From Janibacter sp. HTCC2649 (lineage in GTDB: Bacteria; Actinomycetota; Actinomycetes; Actinomycetales; Dermatophilaceae), in NCBI RefSeq assembly GCF_000152705.1, contig NZ_CH672413.1:1463978-1527977 (forward strand): a stretch of 64,000 bases of DNA. Reading direction: 5' to 3'. How positions within the stretch are numbered: the stretch's first letter is position 1; every line of letters starts with the position of its first letter. Below are positions 38,410 through 46,536 of the stretch, piece by piece. Position numbers and translations under genes: made by a program. The notes below the pieces were generated by a model. That model did no database searches and was not told where the DNA came from. It saw only the letters and a list, made by a program, of their open reading frames with translations.

Positions 38410-39741
38410 TCATCTGGGCGGGGTCGCGCCCACCGAGCGGATGAGGGCCTCGACAACTTCGGGGTCGTACTCGTAGCCCAACCCGAGATGGATCCGCTCC
38501 AGGGCGGCCTCGATCGAGTATGCATCGCCCCTGCCGTGCGAGAAGTCGTCAAAAGCGTTGGAAACCTTGATGATCCGGCTCTCGAGGGGAACCTTCTCGC
38601 CCCACTCGCGCACGTGCCGGAAGGGCGTCGTCTGCCGCTCCATGAGGTCGGCCACCCGATCGAGCACCTCCGTGCGTCGCACGATGCGAGCGCCTTCGGA
38701 TGCGATCCGCCGCTGGTCATCCGGGGCCACGAGCACGGTCGCGCCGTCGGGGATCGGAGACCTCAGGCCGACCTGCCCGAGGTCATGGAGCAGGGCTGCG
38801 TACTCGAGGTCCTGGACTGCCGCCGCATGCAGGCCCATGGCTCGACCGATGCTCACCGATCGCCCGGCCACCCGGGACGCATGCCCCGTCGGGGTGTAGC
38901 CAGCCACCTCGGTGAGCCGGGACAGTGTCTCGATGGTCTGGCGGTACGTGGCTCTGTTGGCCGTGTGGCGGCGCACCGCGAAGTAGGTCAACACCATCGG
39001 CAGGAGGCCGAGGGGCAGGGCGGCCAATCCGATCACCGGTGCGAGGAAGGCCACGAGTGGGCCAGCTGCCAACAACCCCAGAGTGAGCGCCTGGGCCTCT
39101 CCCAGCTCCTCCCGAAGGGTGCTCGCCACCGGAAGGGCTCGGCGCTGCGCCCTCACCAGCCCCGTCAGCAAGAGGTCGACGTAGAGGCCCGCAGCAGCAG
39201 CTCCCATCATCACCACCGCAACGAGCCACGCCGGCCGCTGCGCGTCCAGTTGCCAGGCCCAGGCCCCGGCACCGTCGAGGGGGACGGCCCGCACCAACGT
39301 TGCGGTCACACCGACCCCGATCGTGCGGGTCGCCACGACGTACCACTCGATTCTGCGACGCAGGGCCCAGCGGAGCAGGGATCCAAGGCCGAGCGAGACC
39401 GCCACCACGACGGTGACGATCCCTGCTGGGACGTCGAACACCCGATGCCCCTGCACGGCCGCGAGCACGGCCAGGGCGATCGCGGAGGCGGTGGAGACTG
39501 GGGCCGCCACCCGCCCCGACGGCATGAGGACACGGAACTGCTCCCCCACGACGATGGCCAGGACGAACGCGGCGAGAACGGCCGTGTGGTTGCTCACCAC
39601 GTCGGCGAGGCGCGAGGCTTCGGCCGCCAACGACAGCACCACCGTGATCGCACCCAGACCGAGGACGAGGGGTTCTGCCGTTCGGGTCAGGGTGCCTTGG
39701 GGTGTCGGCGTGAGCCCGATGACGCGTGGCGGAGGAGTCAT
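38410..39741 (-). CDS. Membrane protein with degenerate HD (HD-GYP-like) domain, second of a pair
   Basis: 443 residues. Eight or so hydrophobic segments in residues 20-265 (AEPLVLGLGAITVVLSLAAE; VLAAFVLAIVVGEQFRVLMP; LLPMVLTYFAVRRH). The C-terminal domain has TEVAGYTPTGHASRVAGRSV and the metal-binding-type YAALLHDLGQVGLRSPIPDG, but the GYP loop of true c-di-GMP HD-GYP phosphodiesterases is not seen. It overlaps the preceding HD gene by 4 nt. Function unknown; a signal-controlled phosphohydrolase or pseudo-enzyme is possible. Confidence 0.75.
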   Translation of the reverse strand: MTPPPRVIGLTPTPQGTLTRTAEPLVLGLGAITVVLSLAAEASRLADVVSNHTAVLAAFVLAIVVGEQFRVLMPSGRVAAPVSTASAIALAVLAAVQGHRVFDVPAGIVTVVVAVSLGLGSLLRWALRRRIEWYVVATRTIGVGVTATLVRAVPLDGAGAWAWQLDAQRPAWLVAVVMMGAAAAGLYVDLLLTGLVRAQRRALPVASTLREELGEAQALTLGLLAAGPLVAFLAPVIGLAALPLGLLPMVLTYFAVRRHTANRATYRQTIETLSRLTEVAGYTPTGHASRVAGRSVSIGRAMGLHAAAVQDLEYAALLHDLGQVGLRSPIPDGATVLVAPDDQRRIASEGARIVRRTEVLDRVADLMERQTTPFRHVREWGEKVPLESRIIKVSNAFDDFSHGRGDAYSIEAALERIHLGLGYEYDPEVVEALIRSVGATPPR

Positions 39742-40985
39742 CTCGTGGTCACTGCCTCGTCGGCAGAGTCCTCACGCAGACGCACCACCCGCGAGAGCGC
39801 CAGGAGCACGCGGTCGGTGCCCGCAATGGGCGCCTGGCGGGGGCTCAGCCTGGCGATCGCCGCGGGTGACGTGAGCGATTCGTCCTCCTGGAGCATGAGG
39901 TCGTACTCGTCCGCAACTCGCACGATGTCGGCGGCGATGGACAGGCCCGAGTCGCCGGCGTCCGCCCGCGCCACTTCCTCCATCACCGATGACGCCCCAG
40001 CCAGGAAGGGCAGGCTCTGGAGCATCGCCGCGCCCCGAAGGGCCGCACTGTCGGCCTCGTCCGCGCCGACCTGGCCGGGGGCGACGACCACTCGACCGAG
40101 ATCGTGGAGCAGGCCGGCTGTGCGGACGTCCGCGACCTCCTTGGGTCCGAGTCCGAGGTCCTGGGCCATGAGAGCGGCCAGGTCTGACACGCGTCCACTG
40201 TGTCCCTCGAGCGCCGGCGCCCGCGTCTCGATGGCAGTCACCAGAGCCCCGAGGGCGCGCTCACGCGCATCGCGCTCTTCGCCGTACTGCAGCAGCGCCC
40301 AGAGAGCTCCGGCCAGCGGCGCCAGAGCCACCAGCACCGCGACCGGGCCCAAGCCGCCGGGAATCCACATGATGGCGACGAGGAACGCGATGATGCCGTA
40401 GGCGAACTGCGACGGCCCGGACCCCGTGAGCATGTCGCGTAACTGCAGCGGAATGGGAACGCCCGCAGTGAGCTTGATGACGCCGGCCACGAGGACGGCG
40501 TTCACGAAGAGGTTGACGACATCGGCGATGACGATCGGAAGGCCGACATGCCACATGAGCTCCACCGCCCCGTGCAGCTCCACGAGGTTGAACGATCCAC
40601 CCGCCCACACGTAGGCGAGGCCGCCGACCATCGCCGATGACGAGACCATCGCCATGTTGAAGATCCGTCGGCGCAACGGGATGCGGCGCGTCGTCAGGCC
40701 GGTCATGACCAGACCCACGACGCCAGCACCCATCACACCGACGATCGGGATGGCGGCGAGGACCACGACGTTGTCTGCCGTGAAGTGACTGCGCCCGTCG
40801 CTACTGGTGGGCAACCAGTAGGTCAGCGAGCCCAGAAGGGCCAGCACCACGAGTCCGGCCCACTCCTGGGGCCAGCCGAACAACTGGTGACAGATGAGCC
40901 CCAGCAGCACCCAGAGGACCACGACTCCACTGATGTAGAGCGTGACCTTGTGCTGCCGGGCCCAGGTGTTGGCGCCTCTCGCCAC
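39738..40985 (-). CDS. Membrane protein with degenerate HD domain, first of a pair
   Basis: 415 residues from GTG 40985. Segments TLYISGVVVLWVLLGLICHQ, GLVVLALLGSLTYWLP, NVVVLAAIPIVGVMGAGVVG and others give about seven membrane helices (1-230). The HD-type part (240-360) contains GHSGRVSDLAALMAQDLGLG and TAGLLHDLGRVVVAPGQVGA. Later lysine and GYP-type residues are missing. It has no convincing ribosome-binding site; translation may be coupled to the upstream peptide gene 30 nt away. Paired with the overlapping downstream paralog, it looks like a two-subunit sensor. Confidence 0.75.
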   Translation of the reverse strand: MARGANTWARQHKVTLYISGVVVLWVLLGLICHQLFGWPQEWAGLVVLALLGSLTYWLPTSSDGRSHFTADNVVVLAAIPIVGVMGAGVVGLVMTGLTTRRIPLRRRIFNMAMVSSSAMVGGLAYVWAGGSFNLVELHGAVELMWHVGLPIVIADVVNLFVNAVLVAGVIKLTAGVPIPLQLRDMLTGSGPSQFAYGIIAFLVAIMWIPGGLGPVAVLVALAPLAGALWALLQYGEERDARERALGALVTAIETRAPALEGHSGRVSDLAALMAQDLGLGPKEVADVRTAGLLHDLGRVVVAPGQVGADEADSAALRGAAMLQSLPFLAGASSVMEEVARADAGDSGLSIAADIVRVADEYDLMLQEDESLTSPAAIARLSPRQAPIAGTDRVLLALSRVVRLREDSADEAVTTR

Positions 40986-41015
40986 CGCGATGTTCGGGTG
41001 CTCGTGCCGCGTGGT

Positions 41016-41171
41016 CTACCAGGTCCAGCCGGCGTTCTGCGGCGTCCAGGTCCACCCGCTGCTGGCAGGTGCCAGGGCACCAGCGGAAGGTGCCGCCTGC
41101 GCACTGGACGCGCCGACGGTGGTGAGGGCTGCAAGCAGAAGTGCAGTGGCGGTGAGACGGATGGCGCGCAT
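41016..41171 (-). CDS. Small exported Trp-rich peptide, unknown function
   Basis: 51 residues from ATG 41171. It starts MRAIRLTATALLLAALTTVG with a signal peptide (positive start, 15 hydrophobic residues, ASSAQA cleavage box) and would leave a mature peptide of about 25 residues ending SSGWTWTPQNAGWTW, i.e. two GWTW blocks. A Shine-Dalgarno (AAAGG) sits 8 nt upstream but overlaps a small leader hairpin. It is 30 nt upstream of the first HD-domain membrane protein gene and points the same way. I recognise no family. Cleavage site and export are predicted from sequence. Confidence 0.75.
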   Translation of the reverse strand: MRAIRLTATALLLAALTTVGASSAQAAPSAGALAPASSGWTWTPQNAGWTW

Positions 41172-41175
41172 GATG

Positions 41176-41209
41176 AGACCTTTCGCAGGTCCCGACCAGG
41201 GAAGTCGGG
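41176..41209 (-). promoter_or_regulatory. Structured 5' leader of the Trp-rich peptide gene
   Basis: Two nested/adjacent small hairpins in the transcript: CCCGAC-GTCGGG (41191-41196 with 41204-41209) and GACC-GGTC (41177-41180 with 41188-41191), the second partly masking the AAAGG ribosome-binding site. This would allow translational control, but both stems are short. Confidence 0.35.
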
Positions 41210-41340
41210 GCTAGTCGGCCCATCGTCCCATGCATCTTCAGTGTGCGACAATGTAACGGACGCACGAGTGAACTGTGGAGCCCTTGGCACCGTCAGGGCT
41301 CTTGGTCGCCGGTCCACCCCCCGAAACTTGAGGAGTCCCC

Positions 41341-41415
41341 ATGAGCAAGCGTGCCCGCAAGCGCCGCTCGCGCAAGGGCAACAAGGCCAACCACGGCCGC
41401 AAGCCCAACGCCTGA
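41341..41415 (+). CDS. 50S ribosomal protein bL37 (24 residues)
   Basis: The gene encodes MSKRARKRRSRKGNKANHGR followed by KPNA. It is extremely basic and matches the pattern of the tiny actinobacterial ribosomal protein bL37 first seen in the Mycobacterium smegmatis ribosome (a 24-residue peptide ending KANHGKRPNA). GAGGAG lies about 6 nt upstream of the ATG and a strong hairpin terminator follows. It is too short for most gene finders. Confidence 0.9.
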   Translation: MSKRARKRRSRKGNKANHGRKPNA

Positions 41416-41434
41416 GCACTGCGCAGCAGACGAT

Positions 41435-41470
41435 CGAAGGGGCGACCACCGCACGGTGGTCGCCCCTTCG
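41435..41470. terminator. Terminator between bL37 and rsrA
   Basis: 17-nt arms (41435-41451 and 41454-41470) with a 2-nt centre; serves the converging bL37 and rsrA genes. Confidence 0.9.
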
Positions 41471-41488
41471 TCATGTCTGCGCGCTTGG

Positions 41489-41803
41489 TCAGCCGTCGAG
41501 CTCGATGCGCACCATGGTGATCCGCTGGAGGATCTGGACCCTGAGCTGATCGGGGCACGCCTGCGACCCGCCGGTGCGTCGCACCGCGGCCTTCACGGCG
41601 CGGTCGAGGTCGTGCTCGTGGAGGCACGGCCCGCAGGCCTCGAGGTGCTCGGCAACCCTGGCGACGTCAGCGGGCTGCATCTCGCCATCGAGATACTCAT
41701 AGATCCGGTGGAGAACCTCGGAGCACTCTGCATGGGACTCGGAATGCGACCCCGACGCTGCAGACTCGGTTCCGGCCTGGCCATTGCTGTGCATCTCGTT
41801 CAC
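41489..41803 (-). CDS. rsrA: Redox-sensing zinc anti-sigma factor (RsrA-type)
   Basis: 104 residues. The ZAS motif reads HLEACGPC (His53, Cys57, Cys60) with upstream Cys27 at the same spacing (26) as Cys11-His37 in Streptomyces RsrA. Oxidation forms a disulfide, releases zinc and frees SigR. Start overlaps the sigR stop by 4 nt. The N-terminal 25 residues are an extra Ser/His/Glu-rich tail compared with Streptomyces. Confidence 0.94.
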   Translation of the reverse strand: MNEMHSNGQAGTESAASGSHSESHAECSEVLHRIYEYLDGEMQPADVARVAEHLEACGPCLHEHDLDRAVKAAVRRTGGSQACPDQLRVQILQRITMVRIELDG

Positions 41804-42426
41804 GACGAGACCTCCTTGCCGAAGCCGCGCTCGGCGGCATACTCGGTCAGCATCTCGCGGAGCTGACGGCGACCGCGGTGGAGTCGTGACATCACGGTGC
41901 CAATGGGCGTTCCCATGATCTCGGCGATCTCCTTGTAGGCGAATCCCTCGACGTCGGCGAGGTAGACCGCCATCCGGAAGTCCTCGGGCAGGTCCTGCAG
42001 GGCCCGCTTGATCTCGGAGTCGGGCAGGTGGTCGAGGGCCTGGGCCTCGGCCGACTTCAGCCCCGAGCTCGTGTGCGACTCGGCGCGCGCGAGCTGGTAG
42101 TCCTCGACCTCGGAGGCGTCGGACTGCAGCGGCTCGCGCTGCTTCTTGCGATAGGTGTTGATGTAGGTGTTGGTGAGGATGCGGTACATCCAGGCCCGCA
42201 GGTTGGTGCCGGGCTTGTACTGGTGGAACGCGGCGAAGGCCTTCGCGTAGGTCTCCTGCAGCAGGTCCTCGGCGTCCGCGGGGTTGCGCGTCGTGCGCAT
42301 CGCAGCGGCATACAGCTGGTCGAGCAGCGGAAGGGCCTCGGCTTCGAAGCGGGCCTGCCGCTCGTCCGGGGTCTCGGTGGTGACATCCACCGTGGGTTCG
42401 TCAGAGGTTGTCTGTGGTGTGGTCAT
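41800..42426 (-). CDS. sigR: ECF sigma factor SigR (thiol/redox stress)
   Basis: 208 residues from ATG 42426. Region 2 has [38 protein letters not shown] and [20 protein letters not shown]; region 4 has [20 protein letters not shown] and [20 protein letters not shown]. It controls thioredoxin, mycothiol and proteostasis genes. The frame is open to ATG 42480, which would add 18 residues ([18 protein letters not shown]); in Streptomyces a longer SigR isoform is made from a SigR-dependent promoter. An exact SigR promoter sits at 42538-42563, upstream of both starts. Confidence 0.95.
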   Translation of the reverse strand: MTTPQTTSDEPTVDVTTETPDERQARFEAEALPLLDQLYAAAMRTTRNPADAEDLLQETYAKAFAAFHQYKPGTNLRAWMYRILTNTYINTYRKKQREPLQSDASEVEDYQLARAESHTSSGLKSAEAQALDHLPDSEIKRALQDLPEDFRMAVYLADVEGFAYKEIAEIMGTPIGTVMSRLHRGRRQLREMLTEYAAERGFGKEVSS

Positions 42427-42537
42427 TGCGCTCCACCCTAGACCCGTCTCTGCGGGTGACGTCGTGTTCAGGACGAGCACGGACCAGACCTCTCCATGAC
42501 GCGGTGCGCCAGTGATCGGCGCGGGGACATGGGTGTC

Positions 42538-42563
42538 AACAGGGGGGAGGGAGGCGCCATTCC
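42538..42563 (-). promoter_or_regulatory. SigR-dependent promoter of sigR-rsrA
   Basis: On the minus strand GGAAT (42563-42559) is followed by exactly 18 nt and GTT (42540-42538), matching the GGAAT-N18-GTT consensus. It gives autoregulation and places transcription start near 42530, upstream of both possible start codons. Confidence 0.85.
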
Positions 42564-42582
42564 CCGCGTGTAGCGTTCGGCC

Positions 42583-43122
42583 ATGACCACGCCGACCACA
42601 TCACCCTTTGTCACCCTCCTCGGGGAGCAGGTCCGCCACGAGTTCACCGCCAGCCAGCAGTACATCGCCATCGCGATCTGGTTCGACGACCTCGACCTCC
42701 CCCGCCTCGCCGAGCGCTTCTACGCGCAGAGTGTCGAGGAGCGCAACCACGCCATGATGATGGTCCGCTACATGCTCGATCGCGACTGGGACGTCGAGAT
42801 CCCCGGTGTCGACGCCGTGCGCAACGCGTTCGACCGTCCCGCCGAGCCGATTGCCCTGGCCCTCGCGCAGGAGAAGGCCGTCACCGAGCAGTGCGAAGCC
42901 CTTTTCCGCGCCGCTCGCGCCGAAGGAGATGTCCTCTCCGAGCAGTTCATGCTGTGGTTCCTCAAGGAACAGGTCGAGGAGGTCTCGTCGATGAACACGC
43001 TGCTGACGATCACTGAGCGCGCGGGGGACGACTGGTTCCAGGTCGAGGAGCACCTGGCCCGAGAGCCCCAGGCGGAGCCGACCGACAACTCCGCTCCCGA
43101 GGCTGCCGGCGGCGCGCTCTGA
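42583..43122 (+). CDS. Ferritin (non-haem)
   Basis: 179 residues. Ferroxidase ligands appear in [20 protein letters not shown] (Glu17-type), [14 protein letters not shown] (Glu and His) and [35 protein letters not shown]. It is a four-helix iron-storage protein similar to mycobacterial BfrB. The Pro/Glu-rich tail ([19 protein letters not shown]) is low complexity. The SigR promoter of the divergent sigR gene lies within its upstream region. Confidence 0.92.
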   Translation: MTTPTTSPFVTLLGEQVRHEFTASQQYIAIAIWFDDLDLPRLAERFYAQSVEERNHAMMMVRYMLDRDWDVEIPGVDAVRNAFDRPAEPIALALAQEKAVTEQCEALFRAARAEGDVLSEQFMLWFLKEQVEEVSSMNTLLTITERAGDDWFQVEEHLAREPQAEPTDNSAPEAAGGAL

Positions 43123-43129
43123 CCTGAGG

Positions 43130-43762
43130 TCAGGCCAGCGTCTCGACGAACGCTCGGGCAGCGTCGACGAGCGGACCGGTGACCCTGATCGTGTGCTCAC
43201 CCTTGACAGCGGTGACGTATGCCGCGTCCCTGAGTTCCGCTCGCACCTCGTCTGGGGTGCCGAACGGGTCGCGCTCCCCCTGGACCACGTGCAGGGGGAT
43301 GCCGGCGCCGATCGGGAGGCGCAGCTCGTCGGCACGCGAGACCTCGGGCTTGCCGGGTGGGTGCAGCGGGAACGACAGGCAGAGCACGGCGTCAGCCCCG
43401 AGATCGGCCGCCGTGCGGCAGCTGACGCGCGCGCCGTTGCTCTTGCCCGACAGGACCAGCGGCCCCGGCAGCCGCCCCCGACCAGCGCGCAGCGCCTGGA
43501 CCACGGGAAGCCAGGCCTCGTCCTGCGGGACGGGACGCGGCGGCATACGCCGTCCGGCAACGCCCCATGCCTGCTGCACGAAGGCGACCGCCCAGCGACT
43601 CTCGACGAGCCCGTCCCGCACGGCATTGAGGTCGACGCCGCCGAGTCCCCCACTCGCGCCATGGGTGAGGACGACGGTGCCGCGAGCGTGTGGCGGCCGA
43701 ACCACGTGGGCGTGGGCAGGTCCCAGAGGTGTCGAGACCTCGACGAGTCGTCGCGTCGTCAT
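43130..43762 (-). CDS. Alpha/beta-hydrolase (dienelactone-hydrolase/KANL-like)
   Basis: 210 residues. VVLTHGASGGLGGVDLNAVR (oxyanion HGxxG), nucleophile elbow LSGKSNGARVSC, and GERDPFG (Asp) with EHTIRVTG (His) complete the triad. It is of the small prokaryotic acyl-hydrolase type. Start overlaps the end of the YedK gene by 4 nt. Two octamer copies lie inside. Substrate unknown. Confidence 0.83.
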   Translation of the reverse strand: MTTRRLVEVSTPLGPAHAHVVRPPHARGTVVLTHGASGGLGGVDLNAVRDGLVESRWAVAFVQQAWGVAGRRMPPRPVPQDEAWLPVVQALRAGRGRLPGPLVLSGKSNGARVSCRTAADLGADAVLCLSFPLHPPGKPEVSRADELRLPIGAGIPLHVVQGERDPFGTPDEVRAELRDAAYVTAVKGEHTIRVTGPLVDAARAFVETLA

Positions 43763-44601
43763 GACGGCAACCCGATGATCTCGCCGGTCATGGGGTCGAC
43801 GACGCCGCGCAGTTCGGACTCGGGGAGCGGGTCCAGCAGCTGCGGTCCGTTGGAGCGGTTGCTGCTGACCGCCCGAGAGACGGGGTATGCCGTGAAGCGG
43901 CCCGGATCGCGCGGCTCCAGGAGTGTGGCCACGTGTCCGACGTCGGTGAGCGACGGGTCGAGCCAGGCCTCCCAGTCAGCCGGATCGAGGACGAGCGGCT
44001 GCCGGTCGTGGATGCGGTCCAGGCCCGGCTCCGCCTCGGTCGTGATGATCGTGAAGGTGGTCAACCACGCGGCGGGGTCGTCGTTGTCGGCGACGGCCGG
44101 GTCGCGCCAGAACTCGTAGAGCCCAGCGAAGGCACAGTTCGAGCCGTCGTCGCGCGAGGTGAAGAACGGTTGCTTGAGGGGCTTGCCCTTGGCGTCGGTC
44201 GCGGTCGGCGAGACCTGCCATTCGTACCAACCCCGAGCCGGGACTAGGCATCGACGACGCGCCGCCGCCTTGGCGTAGGCCGGCTTCTCCAGGACCGACT
44301 CGGCGCGCGCATTGATCATGCGCACCCCCGACTTGGGGTCCTTGGACCAGCTGGGGACCAGCCCCCACGTGAGCAGCCGGAGCTGGCGCGTGGGCTCGGC
44401 CTCGGCCTCACCACGGGGTGACCGGGTGAGCACGACGGGCGCCTGCTTGGTCGGGGCCATGTTGTGGTCGGGGGCTCCGGGCGGGGGCGACTGCGGGTTG
44501 ACGAGCACGCTGCGCGTGGGCTCGGCCGAGCGGTCATCGTCGACCTCGAACTCGAGGGTCAGCTCGTCTGGGTTGGCCGTGGCCGCGTAGCGCCCGCACA
44601 T
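43759..44601 (-). CDS. SRAP/YedK (HMCES) DNA-protein crosslink protein
   Basis: 280 residues from ATG 44601; catalytic Cys2 is in MCGRYAATANPDELTLEFEV. The active-site histidine region GLDRIHDRQPLVL and NARAESVLEKPAYAKAAARRR are conserved. It crosslinks abasic sites in single-stranded DNA and shields them. Only ATG 44601 places Cys at position 2, which decides the start. Confidence 0.95.
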   Translation of the reverse strand: MCGRYAATANPDELTLEFEVDDDRSAEPTRSVLVNPQSPPPGAPDHNMAPTKQAPVVLTRSPRGEAEAEPTRQLRLLTWGLVPSWSKDPKSGVRMINARAESVLEKPAYAKAAARRRCLVPARGWYEWQVSPTATDAKGKPLKQPFFTSRDDGSNCAFAGLYEFWRDPAVADNDDPAAWLTTFTIITTEAEPGLDRIHDRQPLVLDPADWEAWLDPSLTDVGHVATLLEPRDPGRFTAYPVSRAVSSNRSNGPQLLDPLPESELRGVVDPMTGEIIGLPS

Positions 44602-44711
44602 GCGACCAAATGTACGCACCGACGCCGACTGACCCTCGAAGACACGGATCCGCACGCACCAACTACGGTAGGAGAAGGTCCACGATCCGTTTTCGACCCT
44701 GAGGAGGACGC

Positions 44712-45251
44712 ATGTCTTTGGTGCGTCGTGTTGCCCGTCCCATGCTTGCTGCCATGTTCGTCGTGGGAGGTCTCGACCAGCTCAAGCACCCAGGTGCCAA
44801 GGCCAAGGCCGCCCGACCCGTGCTTGGCCAGGCCAAGAAGCTCGGCCTGCCCGACGACCCCGAGCTCCTCGTGCGCGCCAACGGTGTGGCCATGGTCGGT
44901 GGCGGTGCGCTCCTGGCGACGGGTCACGTTCCTCGCCTTGCCTCGACGGTCCTGGCCGGAGCCTTGGTGCCGACCACCCTTGCGGCACACGCTTTCTGGA
45001 ACGAGTCCGACCCCCAGACCCGCGCCCAGCAGAAGATCCAGTTCCTCAAGAATCTCGGTCTGCTCGGCGGCCTGCTCCTCGCCGCTGTCGACACCGATGG
45101 CAAGCCCAGCCTGTCCTACCGCGCCCACCTCGCCGGAGAGCGCGCACAACGCACCGCCCACACGACCAAGCGCGAGGCCCGTCACGTGGCCAAGGCTGCT
45201 CGGCGCGAGGCACGACTGAAGGCGGTCCAGGCACAGAATGCCCTCACCTGA
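44712..45251 (+). CDS. DoxX-family membrane protein
   Basis: 179 residues. Segments [60 protein letters not shown] and [14 protein letters not shown] give four helices, with the DoxX-type [14 protein letters not shown] signature. The C-terminus is an Ala/Arg/Lys-rich helix ([20 protein letters not shown]). Related proteins are linked to thiosulfate or redox metabolism. The stop overlaps aroA by 14 nt. Confidence 0.87.
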   Translation: MSLVRRVARPMLAAMFVVGGLDQLKHPGAKAKAARPVLGQAKKLGLPDDPELLVRANGVAMVGGGALLATGHVPRLASTVLAGALVPTTLAAHAFWNESDPQTRAQQKIQFLKNLGLLGGLLLAAVDTDGKPSLSYRAHLAGERAQRTAHTTKREARHVAKAARREARLKAVQAQNALT

Positions 45252-46536
45252 CTGGACCTGCCCCGCTGCCGAAGGCCCGGTCGCCGCGACGATCGACCTC
45301 CCCGGCAGCAAGTCGCTGACCAACCGCTTCCTCGTCCTCGCCGCGCGCGCAGGCGGAGTCTCACGGTTGCGCTCCCCGTTGCGCTCACGCGACACCCTGC
45401 TCATGGCGCAGGCCCTGGGTGGCCTGGGCGTCGGCATCGATGACGTCGACGGTGACGACTGGCTCGTCACCCCTGGCGAGGTCATGGGTCCGGCCGACAT
45501 CGACTGTGGCCTTGCTGGCACGGTCATGCGCTTCGTCCCACCTCTGGCTGCGCTCGCGCGCGGGGCCGTCCGCTTCGACGGCGACCCGCATGCCCGCACG
45601 CGTCCCATGGGTCCGGCCCTAGACGCCCTGCGACACCTCGGTGTCGACCTCGATGACGACGGTCGTGGCGCCCTGCCGTTCACCGTGCGTGGAACGGGCT
45701 CCGTGCGCGGCGGTGACGTCACCCTGGATGCCTCGGCGTCGTCCCAGTTCATCTCCGCTCTCCTGCTCTCTGCCCCGCACTACGACCAGGGCGTGACGAT
45801 CCACCACCAGGGCGAGCCCGTCCCCAGCCAGCCGCACATCGACATGACGGTCGAGGCTCTGCGTGACGCCGGTGCCGACGTCGACGACACCGAGGCGGAC
45901 ACGTGGCGGGTCGAGCCCGGTCCGCTCAATCCGCTCGACGTCCAGATCGAGCCGGACCTCTCCAACGCCGCGCCCTTCCTCGCAGCCGCGCTCGTCACCG
46001 GCGGCAGGGTCCGCATCTCCAGCTGGCCGCAGCACACCACTCAGGCCGGCGACGAGATCCGCGACATCCTCGACGAGATGGGCGCGGACGTGAGCCTCGG
46101 CCGTGACGGCCTCACGGTGAGCGCCGTCGACGGGTTCAGCGGCGTCGACGTGGACCTCCACGACGCCAGCGAGCTCACCCCCGTCGTGGCAGCCCTCGCA
46201 GCGCTCGCCCAGGGGCCCAGTCTCATCCGCGGCGTCGCCCACATTCGTGGGCACGAGACCGACCGGTTGGCGGCGCTCGCGCGCGAGCTCAACGCGCTCG
46301 GGGCCACGGTCACCGAGACCGCGGACGGTCTGCACATCGTGCCGCGGCCCCTCTCCCCCACGATGTTCCACACCTACGGCGACCACCGCATGGTCATGGC
46401 CGGTGCCGTCATCGGGCTCGCCGTCCCCGGAGTGGTCATCGAGGACGTCGGCACGGTCGCGAAGACGCTGCCCACGTTCACCGACCTGTGGGCCCACATG
46501 CTCGGCCATCCCGACTCCCAGGGACGCTCTGCCTGA
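45238..46536 (+). CDS. aroA: 3-phosphoshikimate 1-carboxyvinyltransferase (EPSP synthase)
   Basis: 432 residues. [56 protein letters not shown] and [20 protein letters not shown] with DHRM near the end. It joins shikimate-3-phosphate and PEP in chorismate synthesis. Translation overlaps DoxX and ends on the first base of rsgA. Confidence 0.97.
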   Translation: MPSPDWTCPAAEGPVAATIDLPGSKSLTNRFLVLAARAGGVSRLRSPLRSRDTLLMAQALGGLGVGIDDVDGDDWLVTPGEVMGPADIDCGLAGTVMRFVPPLAALARGAVRFDGDPHARTRPMGPALDALRHLGVDLDDDGRGALPFTVRGTGSVRGGDVTLDASASSQFISALLLSAPHYDQGVTIHHQGEPVPSQPHIDMTVEALRDAGADVDDTEADTWRVEPGPLNPLDVQIEPDLSNAAPFLAAALVTGGRVRISSWPQHTTQAGDEIRDILDEMGADVSLGRDGLTVSAVDGFSGVDVDLHDASELTPVVAALAALAQGPSLIRGVAHIRGHETDRLAALARELNALGATVTETADGLHIVPRPLSPTMFHTYGDHRMVMAGAVIGLAVPGVVIEDVGTVAKTLPTFTDLWAHMLGHPDSQGRSA

